Below are positions 54,445-62,305 of a stretch of DNA of 64,000 bases, piece by piece. The DNA is from Acidobacteriota bacterium (GTDB lineage: Bacteria; Acidobacteriota; Thermoanaerobaculia; Multivoradales; Multivoraceae). Position numbers and translations under genes: made by a program. The notes below the pieces were generated by a model. The model saw nothing but the letters and a program-made list of their open reading frames with translations, ran no database searches and was not told the origin of the DNA. Within the stretch, counting starts at the first letter, position 1. Each line of letters starts with the position of its first letter. Location: positions 1 to 64,000 of the forward strand of contig JAPPFP010000022.1 of NCBI GenBank assembly GCA_028877275.1, written 5' to 3'.

Positions 54445-54890
54445 TCCACGGCGTCAAGGTGGTTCCGCTTCGTCAGATCGTCGACGAGCGGGGCAAGATC
54501 ATGCACATGCTGAAGGCCACGGACGAGCACTTCCTCGGCTTCGGCGAGATCTACTTCTCGACGGCCTGGCCGGGAACGATCAAGGCCTGGCACATCCACC
54601 GCTCGATGACCGTCAACAACGCGGTGGTCAGCGGCCGGGCCAAGCTCGTGATGTACGACCTGCGCGAGGACTCGCCGACCCACGGCGAGCTCCAGGAGGT
54701 CTTCTTCGGTGAGGACAACTACGTCCTGGTCCAGATCCCGCCGGGGATCGCCAACGGTTACAAGGCGTACGGCGACCGGCAGGTGATCATGGCGAACGCC
54801 GCCACCGAGCCACACGATCCGGAGGAGATGGAGCGGCTCGATCCCTTCACCGACAGGATCCCCTACGACTGGGCTCTCCGGCACGGCTGA
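54441..54890 (+). CDS. RmlC-like cupin sugar epimerase/isomerase
   Basis: A 149-residue cupin resembling dTDP-4-dehydrorhamnose 3,5-epimerase and related isomerases: [19 protein letters not shown] has the conserved HxH/ histidine base region, followed by [19 protein letters not shown] and [13 protein letters not shown]. It is shorter than RmlC (about 180). It is the third gene of the sugar operon, 23 nt before the kinase. Reaction inferred from family. Confidence 0.82.
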   Translation: MIHGVKVVPLRQIVDERGKIMHMLKATDEHFLGFGEIYFSTAWPGTIKAWHIHRSMTVNNAVVSGRAKLVMYDLREDSPTHGELQEVFFGEDNYVLVQIPPGIANGYKAYGDRQVIMANAATEPHDPEEMERLDPFTDRIPYDWALRHG

Positions 54891-54913
54891 GACGGCGGAG
54901 AACCGACGCAAAC

Positions 54914-55921
54914 GTGGATGCTTCGCGGCTGATCGTGACCCGCACGCCGTTGCGTGTGTCTCTGGTGGGCGGTGGCACCGACCTGCCGGCGTTCTACCGG
55001 CGGGAGGGCGGCGCGGTGCTCTCGACGACGATCGACCGCTACGTCTACGTCACGGTGAAGCGGCACAGCGAGTTGTTCTTCGAACCGGTCCGGGTCAACT
55101 ACTCCCGGAGTGAACAGGTCGAGCGGATCGACGAACTGGACAACAACATCGCGCGCGAGTGTCTGCGTTTCGTGGGTGTCGACCCGCCGGTCTACATCTC
55201 GACGGTCGGCGACGTGCCGGCGTCCACCGGTCTCGGCGGCTCGAGCGCCTTCGCCGTCGGCCTGTTGAACGCGTTGCACTCCTACAAGGGCGAGCGCGCC
55301 TCGGCGGGTCAGTTGGCGGAGGAGGCCTGCCACATCGAGATCGATGTACTGGGTGCGCGGATCGGCAAGCAGGACCAGTACGCCGCGGCCTACGGCGGAC
55401 TCAACCTGCTGTCGTTCAAGAGGGACGGCGGCGTGACCGTCGAGCATCTGCGGATTCGCGGCGACCTCTTGCGCGAGCTGTTCCGTTCGGTGCTCATGTT
55501 CTGGACGGGACACCAGCGGGACGCGAGCGCGGTGCTCTCGGAGCAGGACGACCGCACGGAGCTGAATCTGGAATCGCTGCGCAGGATGCGGGACCAGGCG
55601 AGCGACCTGCACCGGGATCTCGGCGCGGGCGATGTCGACGTCGAGGGCATCGGCCGGCTCCTCGACGAGGGTTGGCGGATGAAGCGGGAGCTCGCGGGAT
55701 CGATCACCACGCCGTTGATCGACGGTTGGTACGACGCGGCAATCGCGGCCGGTGCCCTGGGAGGCAAGCTCTGCGGCGCCGGCGGCGGCGGGTTCCTGCT
55801 GTTCGTCGTGCCGCCCGGTCGGCAGGCCGCGGTCCGTGCGGCGCTGGCCGACCTGTACGAATTGCCCGTCGGCCACGAGTCTCACGGCTCGCAGCTCGTT
55901 GCCCCGTTCCACCATGGGTAG
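54914..55921 (+). CDS. GHMP-family sugar kinase (HddA-like)
   Basis: A 335-residue kinase starting with GTG at 54914. It has RTPLRVSLVGGGTDLP (as in HddA-type heptose-7-phosphate kinases), the GHMP phosphate-binding GDVPASTGLGGSSAF, and GKLCGAGGGGFLLF at the C-terminus. HddA phosphorylates D-glycero-D-manno-heptose 7-phosphate at C1, matching the GmhB/HddC fusion of this operon. A gmhA isomerase is not present in the window. It overlaps the methyltransferase by 8 nt. Confidence 0.85.
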   Translation: MDASRLIVTRTPLRVSLVGGGTDLPAFYRREGGAVLSTTIDRYVYVTVKRHSELFFEPVRVNYSRSEQVERIDELDNNIARECLRFVGVDPPVYISTVGDVPASTGLGGSSAFAVGLLNALHSYKGERASAGQLAEEACHIEIDVLGARIGKQDQYAAAYGGLNLLSFKRDGGVTVEHLRIRGDLLRELFRSVLMFWTGHQRDASAVLSEQDDRTELNLESLRRMRDQASDLHRDLGAGDVDVEGIGRLLDEGWRMKRELAGSITTPLIDGWYDAAIAAGALGGKLCGAGGGGFLLFVVPPGRQAAVRAALADLYELPVGHESHGSQLVAPFHHG

Positions 55922-57137
55922 TTGCATCGTCTGCGCTGCATGCGAGGTGGAGACCTTCCTCGACCTCGGCAGCACAGCGCTCGCCAACAAGTTCCCCAGC
56001 GCCGAAGACCTGAGCCGCCCCGAGCCGCGCTTCCCGCTGCGCGTCGGCTTCTGCCACGGCTGCGGCCATGTCCAGCTCGTCGAGCGCGTGCCGCCCGCCG
56101 CGATGTTCACGGACTACCTCTACGTGTCGTCCGCCTCCGACACGCTGCGGGCCCACTTCGACGACCTGGCGGGCACGTTGACCGCCAGGCATGGCCTCGC
56201 CGACGGCGGCTTCGTCATCGACATCGGCTGCAACGACGCTTCGCTACTCTGCTGCTTTCGCGACCGCGGCGCCAGGACCTTGGGCGTCGACCCGGCCGAG
56301 AACCTGGCCGAGTTCAGCCGCGACACCGGGATCGAGCGCTACCGGGGCTTCTTCGGCGCGGACACCGCTGGCGAGATCGCTGAACGCTGGGGCCGGGCGG
56401 CGCTCGTGACCGCGACGAACACGTTTCCGCATGTACCCGACCTCTCGGGCTTCGTGTCCGGCCTCGACGCAGTACTGGCTCCCGGCGGCGCCTTCGTGCT
56501 CGAGGCGCACTACCTGGTCGACCTGCTCGACCAGCTCGCGTTCGACACCGTGTACCACGAGCACGTCTCCTACTGGGCGCTGGGCCCGATGGTGCGGCTC
56601 TTCGAAGACCACGGCCTGGAGGTCGTCCGGGCGGAACGGCTACCGATCCATCACGGCCAGCTCCGTGCCACCGTGATGCGCCGCGGCGAGGGCGAGGTGG
56701 ACCGAAGCGTCGACGAGGTCCTGGCCGCCGAGAGGCAGCTAGGAATCGACCGGTTCGACATCTGGCGCGCGTTCGCCGGGCGGGTCGGTCGGTTGAAGGC
56801 GGAGGTCATGGACTGCCTCGACGGCCTCAAGGCGGAGGGCCGCCGTCTCGCCGGCTACGGCGCGCCCGCCAAGGGCAGCACGCTGCTTGAGTTCTTGCGG
56901 CTAGGCCCGGATCTGCTCGACTTCATCGCCGACCGCAGCCCGCTCAAGCAGGGCCGCTACACCCCGGGCTCCCACATCCCGATCGTCGCGCCGGAGCGAC
57001 TCCTGGAAGAACCGTCGCCCGACCACGTGCTGCTCCTGGCCTGGAACTTCGAAGAGGAGATCCTCGCGCAGCAGGCCGAGTTCCGCCGCCGCGGCGGCAG
57101 GTTCATCCTGCCGGTGCCGGAAGTCCGGATCGTCTGA
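55914..57137 (+). CDS. NDP-sugar C-methyltransferase-like protein
   Basis: A 407-residue protein with an N-terminal zinc-binding module (C4, C7, C47, C50), a SAM-binding core (FVIDIGCNDASLL) and a C-terminal GYGAPAKGSTLLEFL domain. This three-part layout (Methyltransf_13/core/Methyltransf_14) is that of deoxysugar C-methyltransferases such as TylC3. It would add a methyl branch to the sugar made by this operon, which is unusual for a simple heptose. The ATG at 55914 is inside the kinase gene; longer readings are not supported. Confidence 0.82.
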   Translation: MGSCIVCAACEVETFLDLGSTALANKFPSAEDLSRPEPRFPLRVGFCHGCGHVQLVERVPPAAMFTDYLYVSSASDTLRAHFDDLAGTLTARHGLADGGFVIDIGCNDASLLCCFRDRGARTLGVDPAENLAEFSRDTGIERYRGFFGADTAGEIAERWGRAALVTATNTFPHVPDLSGFVSGLDAVLAPGGAFVLEAHYLVDLLDQLAFDTVYHEHVSYWALGPMVRLFEDHGLEVVRAERLPIHHGQLRATVMRRGEGEVDRSVDEVLAAERQLGIDRFDIWRAFAGRVGRLKAEVMDCLDGLKAEGRRLAGYGAPAKGSTLLEFLRLGPDLLDFIADRSPLKQGRYTPGSHIPIVAPERLLEEPSPDHVLLLAWNFEEEILAQQAEFRRRGGRFILPVPEVRIV

Positions 57138-57147
57138 GCCGGCGGCC

Positions 57148-57915
57148 GTGTTCCGTTCGCGACCGGCATCCGAGATCGCGGCCCTCCTGCTCGTCTCCAT
57201 CGCTTGCGCCGGACCGGCGCCGCCGCCCAAGCAGCCGCCCTTTCGCGGCACCGCCTTTATCGACCCCGATCTGATCGTCGCGTCCGATCCTTCGGCGCTG
57301 CGGAGTCTCGACCACGCGGGCCGCGACACCCGCAGGATGTTCGACCGTCGCGTGGACGCCTTCGTGCCGACGGATGCCTTCCTGTTCAACGCCGCCTACG
57401 AAGGTGAGACGGTCGTGGAGGTCCAGGTCAACGTGGAGTTCGGCGACGCCGCCACCGCGGGGCGCCACGCGGCCTTCTACGCCCGGGCCATCGGCCAACT
57501 GCCTGCCGGCCTGCGGACGCGCGTCGAGACGGTCTGGATCCACCGGGGCGTCATGCCCTTCGGCGGCGGCAACGACAACATCCTGATCCACACGGGCAAG
57601 GCCGCGGAGTACCTGCGCGACGGCGTGCTGGAGGAGATCCTGATGCACGAAGCGGCGCACACCTCTCTGGATCCGGTCCAGGCGGCGGCCGACGGGTGGC
57701 TCGCCGCGCAGGCCGCGGACGGCGGCTTCATCTCCGACTACGCTCGTGACCATCCCGGCCGGGAGGACGTTGCCGAGAGCTTCGGGCCGTTCTTCGCGGT
57801 TCGGCACCGCCCAGAGCGGATCTCCCGCGACATGGCGGAAACGATCGGGGCGACGATGCCGAATCGCATCGAGTTCTTCGACCGTCTGGAACTCGACATG
57901 AATCCCGTCAGATAA
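57148..57915 (+). CDS. Lipoprotein with HExxH-type zinc-metallopeptidase motif
   Basis: A 255-residue protein starting at GTG 57148, 10 nt after the methyltransferase stop. The lipobox VSIAC (Cys20) gives a lipid anchor. EEILMHEAAHTSLD carries H167-E168-x-x-H171, and SDYARDHPGREDVAESF (E210) reads like the third-ligand segment of several zincin families. This fits a surface or periplasmic zinc protease; the rest (FVPTDAFLFNAAYEG, IQLPAGLRTRVETVW) I do not recognise. The sugar operon context may be incidental. Activity is a prediction only. Confidence 0.65.
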   Translation: MFRSRPASEIAALLLVSIACAGPAPPPKQPPFRGTAFIDPDLIVASDPSALRSLDHAGRDTRRMFDRRVDAFVPTDAFLFNAAYEGETVVEVQVNVEFGDAATAGRHAAFYARAIGQLPAGLRTRVETVWIHRGVMPFGGGNDNILIHTGKAAEYLRDGVLEEILMHEAAHTSLDPVQAAADGWLAAQAADGGFISDYARDHPGREDVAESFGPFFAVRHRPERISRDMAETIGATMPNRIEFFDRLELDMNPVR

Positions 57916-57921
57916 GGAGAT

Positions 57922-57960
57922 GCCGGCCAGAAGGCCGGCGCACCCAGGCCGGCGCACCCA
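57922..57960 (+). repeat. REP-like element, copy B, with a 14-bp tandem tail
   Basis: GCCGGCC-AGAA-GGCCGGC (57922-57939) forms a perfect 7-bp hairpin with a tetraloop, followed by the tag GCACCCAG. The 14-bp unit GGCCGGCGCACCCA is repeated exactly (57933-57946, 57947-57960). It fills the gap between two convergent genes and can serve as a bidirectional terminator. It matches copy A at 39662-39687 on the other strand. Confidence 0.65.
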
Positions 57961-57972
57961 GTCTTTGCTGCG

Positions 57973-59421
57973 CTACGGCTCCCGGAAGCTGTACAGCTTC
58001 GATCGCGTTCGCATGACCAGCCGGTCGCCGGCAAGCGCCGGAGAAGCGAGGGTCATTTCGTCCAGCGGATTCGCGTGGAGCTGCTCGAACTCGTCGCCGG
58101 TTCCAAACACGAACGTCGTGCCCGCCTCGTCGGTGGCGAAGATGCGGTCGCGGTAGGCCCAGGGCGAGGTCGTGAAGTGGCCGTTCGAGTCCTCGATCCG
58201 CGATCGGTACAGCCGTTCCCCCGTGGCCGCGTCGTATCGCGCGAAGATGCCCCGGTCGTAGACCACCCACAGGGAGCCCTTGTAGGGAATCGGCGTCGGG
58301 ATGTAAGTGCCGGCGCGGTTGTCGTTCCAGACGACGTACTCGTTGCTCGTTTCGTCCTCGGCCAGGGTGAGATCGCCGGCGGCGCCGGGGCGGATCGCCG
58401 TGATCGGGCGGTTCTGGTCTCCGTGAACGCCCGACGTCACGTACAGGAGGCCTCCGTAGGCGAAGGGCGTCGGTACCGGCAGCAGCGAGTGCCTGGTCAG
58501 CCGCCACAGCTCCCGGCCCATCGTGTCGTAGCTGATCGCGGTGTAAGGGCCGAGAGCGACGATCTCGGTGCGTGCCTCGTGGCGCCAGACGAAGGGCGTG
58601 CTCCAGGAGGTCCGGTGGTTGGGGGCGTGCGGAGCGGCGAGCCGTCCCCGGGCCGCGCGCCAGAACTCGCGGCCGTCCTGTTTGGAGAAGGCGGCGAGGA
58701 ACGGATGCTCCTGGTTGTCGTTCAGGATGACGACGAGGTCGTCGGTGAGGGCGGGCGAACCGCCGGTGCCGAAGTCCATGTAGATCTGGAACGGATCGAG
58801 CCGCCGTTCCCAGCGCAGCTCTCCCTCGAGGGAGTAGGCCCAAAGGCCGAGCCCGGTGACGTAGACGAAGATCGTCTCGCCGTCGGTGACCGGCGTCTCC
58901 GACGCGAAGGTGTTCTTCGAGTGGCGGCCGCCAGGAGGTGGTCCGGCGAAGAAGGTGCGCCGCCAGAGTTCGGCGCCGTCCTCGAGCGAGTACGCGATCA
59001 ACTGATAGTCGAGGTCGACCTCGTCGGGGAACTCGATGAAGCGTTCGTCGTGGCGCTTGAGGACTTCCTCCCAGGGAAGCCCCTGTTCCCGGAGCTCGCG
59101 CATGAACTCGTTGCTGTACTCGGTGCCGAACTCCGGCCGCTTGGTCGCCTCGGTCGGTCTGGCCGCCGTGGTCAGGAAGACGGTGTCGCCGACGACGATC
59201 GGCGACGACCAGCCGGAGCCCGGCACGTCGACGCTCCATTCGACGTTCTCGGTGGTCGACCAGTGAAGCGGCAGACGGTCGTTGTCTGAAACGGGAATGC
59301 CGTCCGGTCCGCGGAAGCCCGGCCAGAGCGAGGTCGGTGCCGGCTCGACCGTCGACTGTGCAAGCGCGGATGGCGCAACGCAGGGCAGTACGAGCGCGGC
59401 GGCGAGGAGGCGGCGGCGCAT
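57973..59421 (-). CDS. Secreted PQQ-type beta-propeller protein
   Basis: A 482-residue protein with a Sec signal (MRRRLLAAALVLPCVAPSALA). The rest is a WD-like series of PQQ-enzyme repeats: WSSPIVVGDTVFLTT, LIAYSLEDGAELWRRTFF, LAAFSKQDGREFWRAARG, TPFAYGGLLYVTSGVH and FARYDAATGERLYRSRI. No PQQ-ligating residues or cysteine disulfide ring can be confirmed, so it may be a non-enzymatic propeller. ATG at 59421 is preferred over GTG 59445, since TAACAT ends 7 nt upstream of it. It is divergent from the GT2 gene. Confidence 0.8.
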   Translation of the reverse strand: MRRRLLAAALVLPCVAPSALAQSTVEPAPTSLWPGFRGPDGIPVSDNDRLPLHWSTTENVEWSVDVPGSGWSSPIVVGDTVFLTTAARPTEATKRPEFGTEYSNEFMRELREQGLPWEEVLKRHDERFIEFPDEVDLDYQLIAYSLEDGAELWRRTFFAGPPPGGRHSKNTFASETPVTDGETIFVYVTGLGLWAYSLEGELRWERRLDPFQIYMDFGTGGSPALTDDLVVILNDNQEHPFLAAFSKQDGREFWRAARGRLAAPHAPNHRTSWSTPFVWRHEARTEIVALGPYTAISYDTMGRELWRLTRHSLLPVPTPFAYGGLLYVTSGVHGDQNRPITAIRPGAAGDLTLAEDETSNEYVVWNDNRAGTYIPTPIPYKGSLWVVYDRGIFARYDAATGERLYRSRIEDSNGHFTTSPWAYRDRIFATDEAGTTFVFGTGDEFEQLHANPLDEMTLASPALAGDRLVMRTRSKLYSFREP

Positions 59422-59428
59422 GGCGCGG

Positions 59429-59434
59429 ATGTTA
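59429..59434 (-). promoter_or_regulatory. Candidate -10 element of the beta-propeller gene
   Basis: TAACAT on the minus strand, ending 7 nt before ATG 59421. Confidence 0.35.
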
Positions 59435-59450
59435 CTCGCCGCCACTGCGT

Positions 59451-59456
59451 TACGCT
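59451..59456 (+). promoter_or_regulatory. Candidate -10 element of the GT2 gene
   Basis: TACGCT, ending 6 nt before the GTG at 59463. It supports that GTG over the longer in-frame opening through the divergent gene. Confidence 0.35.
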
Positions 59457-59462
59457 GCCCGC

Positions 59463-60398
59463 GTGGCTGGGGAGCGAGTACCGACGGTCGCCGCCCTCGT
59501 CCTGAACTACAACGGGCGCGACATCACGCTGCAGGCGTTGGCGAGCCTCGAGGCGATGACCTACCCGGCCTGCGAGTTGATCCACATCGACAACGGCTCC
59601 GACGACGATTCGTCCCAGGCGGTTGCCGCCGCGCATCCAGGCGTGACCCAGATCCGTGTCGAGGAGAACCAGGGTGTCGTCTACGGCATGAACCTGGGGA
59701 TCGAGCTGGCGGTGAATCGCGGCGTCGACTACCTGTTGCTGCTCAACAACGACATCGAGGTCGAGCCGGACTTCCTCGACGAACTCGTCGCGGCAGCCGA
59801 GGCGAATCCCGCTATCGGCTGCGTGGGGCCGAAGATTCTCTACCACGGGGAGCGGGACCGTCTCTGGTCCGCCGGCGGCCGTATTCGCTTCCGCGAGTCG
59901 ATGACCCGCGAGCGGGGAGAAGGCCAAGTCGATCGCGGGCAGTACGACCGCGACGAGGAGGTGCCCTACGTCAACGGCTGCGCCATGCTGGTGCGCCGGA
60001 GCGTCGTCGAGGAGATCGGTCTGTGGGATCCCCTCTTTCACCTCGCGCTGGACGATGCCGACTGGTGCATGCGGATGAAGGCGCGTGGCTACCGCTGCTA
60101 CTACGCGCACCGGGCGGTTCTGTACCACATGGTGGCGCGCACGGTCGGCGGCTACCGGGCCTCGCGGACGTTCTTCAACGGCCGCAGCGCCGCCCTGTTC
60201 GTGCGCCGCTACGGCGGGCCGCTCCAGTGGTGTTCGTTCATCCTGTTTCTCTCTGCGGGCCTCTTCCTGGCCTTCTTTCGCGAACTCGTCCGCGGCAACC
60301 AGGGCGCCGTGATCGCCAAGCTCCGCGGCGTGATCGAGGGTCTCCGGGCGCCGATGGCGCCGCCCCCGGGGATCGATGAGGGTGCTCGGGCGTGTTGA
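59463..60398 (+). CDS. Glycosyltransferase family 2 with C-terminal membrane segment
   Basis: A 311-residue GT-A enzyme: VAALVLNYNGRDITLQAL, LIHIDNGSDDDS, the NNDIEV metal site in LLLLNNDIEVEPDF, and DDADWCMRMKARGYR as acceptor motif. A hydrophobic helix (FILFLSAGLFLAFF) near residue 265 suggests membrane association, as in rhamnosyltransferases. GTG at 59463 follows a TACGCT hexamer by 6 nt. It overlaps the acetyltransferase by 7 nt. Confidence 0.83.
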   Translation: MAGERVPTVAALVLNYNGRDITLQALASLEAMTYPACELIHIDNGSDDDSSQAVAAAHPGVTQIRVEENQGVVYGMNLGIELAVNRGVDYLLLLNNDIEVEPDFLDELVAAAEANPAIGCVGPKILYHGERDRLWSAGGRIRFRESMTRERGEGQVDRGQYDRDEEVPYVNGCAMLVRRSVVEEIGLWDPLFHLALDDADWCMRMKARGYRCYYAHRAVLYHMVARTVGGYRASRTFFNGRSAALFVRRYGGPLQWCSFILFLSAGLFLAFFRELVRGNQGAVIAKLRGVIEGLRAPMAPPPGIDEGARAC

Positions 60399-60952
60399 AG
60401 AACCTGCGCGAGGACACGCGCCGCCTGCGCGCGATCAAGACCAAGTCGTTCCCCTTCTACGTGCTCGAGTCGCTGCTCTTCGAGAACGGCTACCAGGCCG
60501 TCGTTCTCTACCGGATCGCCCACTGGTTCAAGCGCCGTCGCATCCCCATCCTGGGGCCGTTCGTCGCCCGGCTGTCGCTGTTTCTCACGAGCGTGGACAT
60601 CGCGCCGGGGGCCCGCATCGGACCGGGTCTGTTCATCAGCCACGGCGTCGGCCTGGTGATCGGCAACGGCGTGCGCATCGGGCGCAACGGAACGCTCCTC
60701 CACCAGGTCACGATCGGCGCCCCGACCGGCAGGCGGCTGGACCAGATGCCGACCCTCGGCGACAACGTCTTCGTCGGCGCGGGCAGCCGGCTCATCGGCA
60801 GCATCGAGATCGGCGACGACGTTTTCATCGGCGTGAACTGCGTCGTGACGGAGGACATCCCGGCGGGCACCAAGGTCACGACGACCGCGGGTCTGACGCT
60901 GGAAGCCGCCGGTGGCGCGGCGAGCATTGGTACGCTTGGGAATCGCCCTTGA
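60392..60952 (+). CDS. Left-handed beta-helix acetyltransferase (CysE/sugar-O-acetyltransferase-like)
   Basis: A 186-residue hexapeptide-repeat protein starting with GTG at 60392. An N-terminal helical domain (1-65) precedes the repeats: IGPGLFISHGVGLVIGNGVRIG, TLLHQVTIGAPTG and IEIGDDVFIGVNCVV. The His in SHG and the His in LLHQ match the acetyl-CoA-dependent serine/sugar O-acetyltransferases. With the overlapping GT2 gene it probably O-acetylates a surface glycan; cysteine biosynthesis is a weaker reading since no cysK adjoins it. Confidence 0.8.
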   Translation: MLKNLREDTRRLRAIKTKSFPFYVLESLLFENGYQAVVLYRIAHWFKRRRIPILGPFVARLSLFLTSVDIAPGARIGPGLFISHGVGLVIGNGVRIGRNGTLLHQVTIGAPTGRRLDQMPTLGDNVFVGAGSRLIGSIEIGDDVFIGVNCVVTEDIPAGTKVTTTAGLTLEAAGGAASIGTLGNRP

Positions 60953-60976
60953 GAACAGTGAGGAGCCGCCGCTCTG

Positions 60977-61237
60977 ATGCATGAAGTCAGTCGCTTCTAC
61001 GGGATCGTCGTCGAGATGGAGTGTGGAGACACGCCTCCGGCCCACTTCCACGTCCGATACGGCGGTGCGGTCGTGCTAATCGGTATCGAGAGGCTGACCG
61101 TGTTGAAGGGCCGCCTCCCGCCGCGCGCCCTCGGCCTGGTGATGGAGTGGGCCGAGCTGCACCGTGCCGAGCTGCGGCAGGCCTGGAAGCGCGGGCAGCG
61201 CTCGGAAGACCTGGGGAAGATCGCGCCGCTGGAGTGA
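60977..61237 (+). CDS. DUF4160-family protein
   Basis: An 86-residue protein with PPAHFHVRYGGAVVLIGIE, the DUF4160 motif (His-x-His). Function unknown. In many genomes it is paired with a DUF2442 protein in a toxin-antitoxin-like arrangement; here no DUF2442 partner follows (21 nt to a convergent MBL gene). No good Shine-Dalgarno or promoter is visible. Confidence 0.7.
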   Translation: MHEVSRFYGIVVEMECGDTPPAHFHVRYGGAVVLIGIERLTVLKGRLPPRALGLVMEWAELHRAELRQAWKRGQRSEDLGKIAPLE

Positions 61238-61258
61238 GCGCTGGACTCGATGGCGCCT

Positions 61259-62248
61259 TCAGGCGCTGTACAGAATCCGCTCGCCCGCGTCTTCCCGTTG
61301 CAGTTCTCCCAGGTCCTCCAGCCACCTCAGGTGCGCGATCGCTTCACCGGTCGCGAACCAGCGCTGCATGATCGGGAAGTCGTCCCAGGACCTGGCGCGG
61401 ATGTCCCAGGTCATTTCGCTGGCGGTCTGGTAGGCGTTGCGGCTGCCGTTCGCGCGCAGGATGTCGAGGACCTCCTGGCCGCGGGTTTCGTGGTGCTCGC
61501 GGAGTTCCCGGCAGCGGCCCTTGAAGTCGTGGATCAGACTGCGGTGGCCGGGCAGGCAGAGTTCGACGTCCAGCGCCTCGACCTTGGCGACGCTTTCCAG
61601 GTAGAGGCCCAACGGATCATGGTCGTCGGCCCAGGCCTGGATGTTGGGCGTGATGTCGCCCAGGATGTGGTCGCCGGCGATGAAGAGGCGCTTCGCGCGG
61701 TCGTAGAGCGAGATGTGACCGAACGTGTGGCCCGGCGTGTCGATGACCTCGAGACGGTAGCCGGCAATCTCGATCACGTCGCCCTCATACAGCGGCGCGT
61801 ACTCGATCATCTGGCCGCTGAAGCGCGCGCCGGGGTGGCGTTTGAACGACTCGGCCAACTCCTCAGGCGGGAAGCCGCTGCGCCTGAGGTAGACCCCCAT
61901 CGGGCTGTTCTCGGACCAGCCGCCGTGGGCGCGGCCCATGGCTGCCGCGTCGATGGCGCCCATCGAAGCTGTCCGCCCTGGTCGCAGGAGTTCCGGGATC
62001 AGGCCGTGGTGGTCGGCGTGGAGGTGGGTCGCGAGGAAATCCGCCTTCTCCAGGTCGACGCCGATTTCGTCGAGCCCCGCGGTCAGGACCTCGCGGCATT
62101 CGGGCCGGTTCATGCCCGTGTCGATGACGAGCCAGCGGTCGTCCTCGGCGAGGACGTAGCAGTTCACTTCCTTGAGCGGGTTCCGCGGCAGCGGCACGAC
62201 GACCCGGTAGAGCGAGTCGAGGATCTTCTCGGCGACTGGTTCGGCCAT
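61259..62248 (-). CDS. MBL-fold metallo-hydrolase
   Basis: A 329-residue metallo-beta-lactamase-fold protein: HLHADHHG (H75, H77, D79, H80), PGHTFGH, AGDHILGD and LPGHRS, giving a complete two-metal site. Length and the winged-helix-like C-terminus (ASEMTWDIRARSWDDFP, GEAIAHLRWLEDLG) match the subgroup of glyoxalase II-like and LACTB2-like hydrolases, which cleave thioesters or nucleic acids. The ATG at 62248 follows a TACCCT hexamer by 8 nt, divergent from an acyl-CoA synthetase gene. Substrate uncertain. Confidence 0.82.
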   Translation of the reverse strand: MAEPVAEKILDSLYRVVVPLPRNPLKEVNCYVLAEDDRWLVIDTGMNRPECREVLTAGLDEIGVDLEKADFLATHLHADHHGLIPELLRPGRTASMGAIDAAAMGRAHGGWSENSPMGVYLRRSGFPPEELAESFKRHPGARFSGQMIEYAPLYEGDVIEIAGYRLEVIDTPGHTFGHISLYDRAKRLFIAGDHILGDITPNIQAWADDHDPLGLYLESVAKVEALDVELCLPGHRSLIHDFKGRCRELREHHETRGQEVLDILRANGSRNAYQTASEMTWDIRARSWDDFPIMQRWFATGEAIAHLRWLEDLGELQREDAGERILYSA

Positions 62249-62256
62249 GGGCGCGA

Positions 62257-62262
62257 AGGGTA
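62257..62262 (-). promoter_or_regulatory. Candidate -10 element of the MBL hydrolase
   Basis: TACCCT on the minus strand, ending 8 nt before ATG 62248. Confidence 0.35.
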
Positions 62263-62271
62263 GCAAGCGGC

Positions 62272-62277
62272 TACGAT
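62272..62277 (+). promoter_or_regulatory. Candidate -10 element of the acyl-CoA synthetase
   Basis: TACGAT, ending 28 nt before the ATG at 62306. This longer distance leaves room for a leader with the Shine-Dalgarno annotated below. Confidence 0.4.
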
Positions 62278-62293
62278 TCCCTGTCCGGATGAG

Positions 62294-62299
62294 AGGAGA
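62294..62299 (+). promoter_or_regulatory. Shine-Dalgarno of the acyl-CoA synthetase
   Basis: AGGAGA, 6 nt before the ATG at 62306; one of few textbook ribosome sites in the window. Confidence 0.65.
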
Positions 62300-62305
62300 A
62301 CCGAG

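Noticed and set aside
61253-61266. GCGCCT/AGGCGC hairpin at the DUF4160-MBL junction
   Set aside because: The loop is only 2 nt, there is no T-run, and it overlaps the MBL stop codon; I do not call it a terminator.
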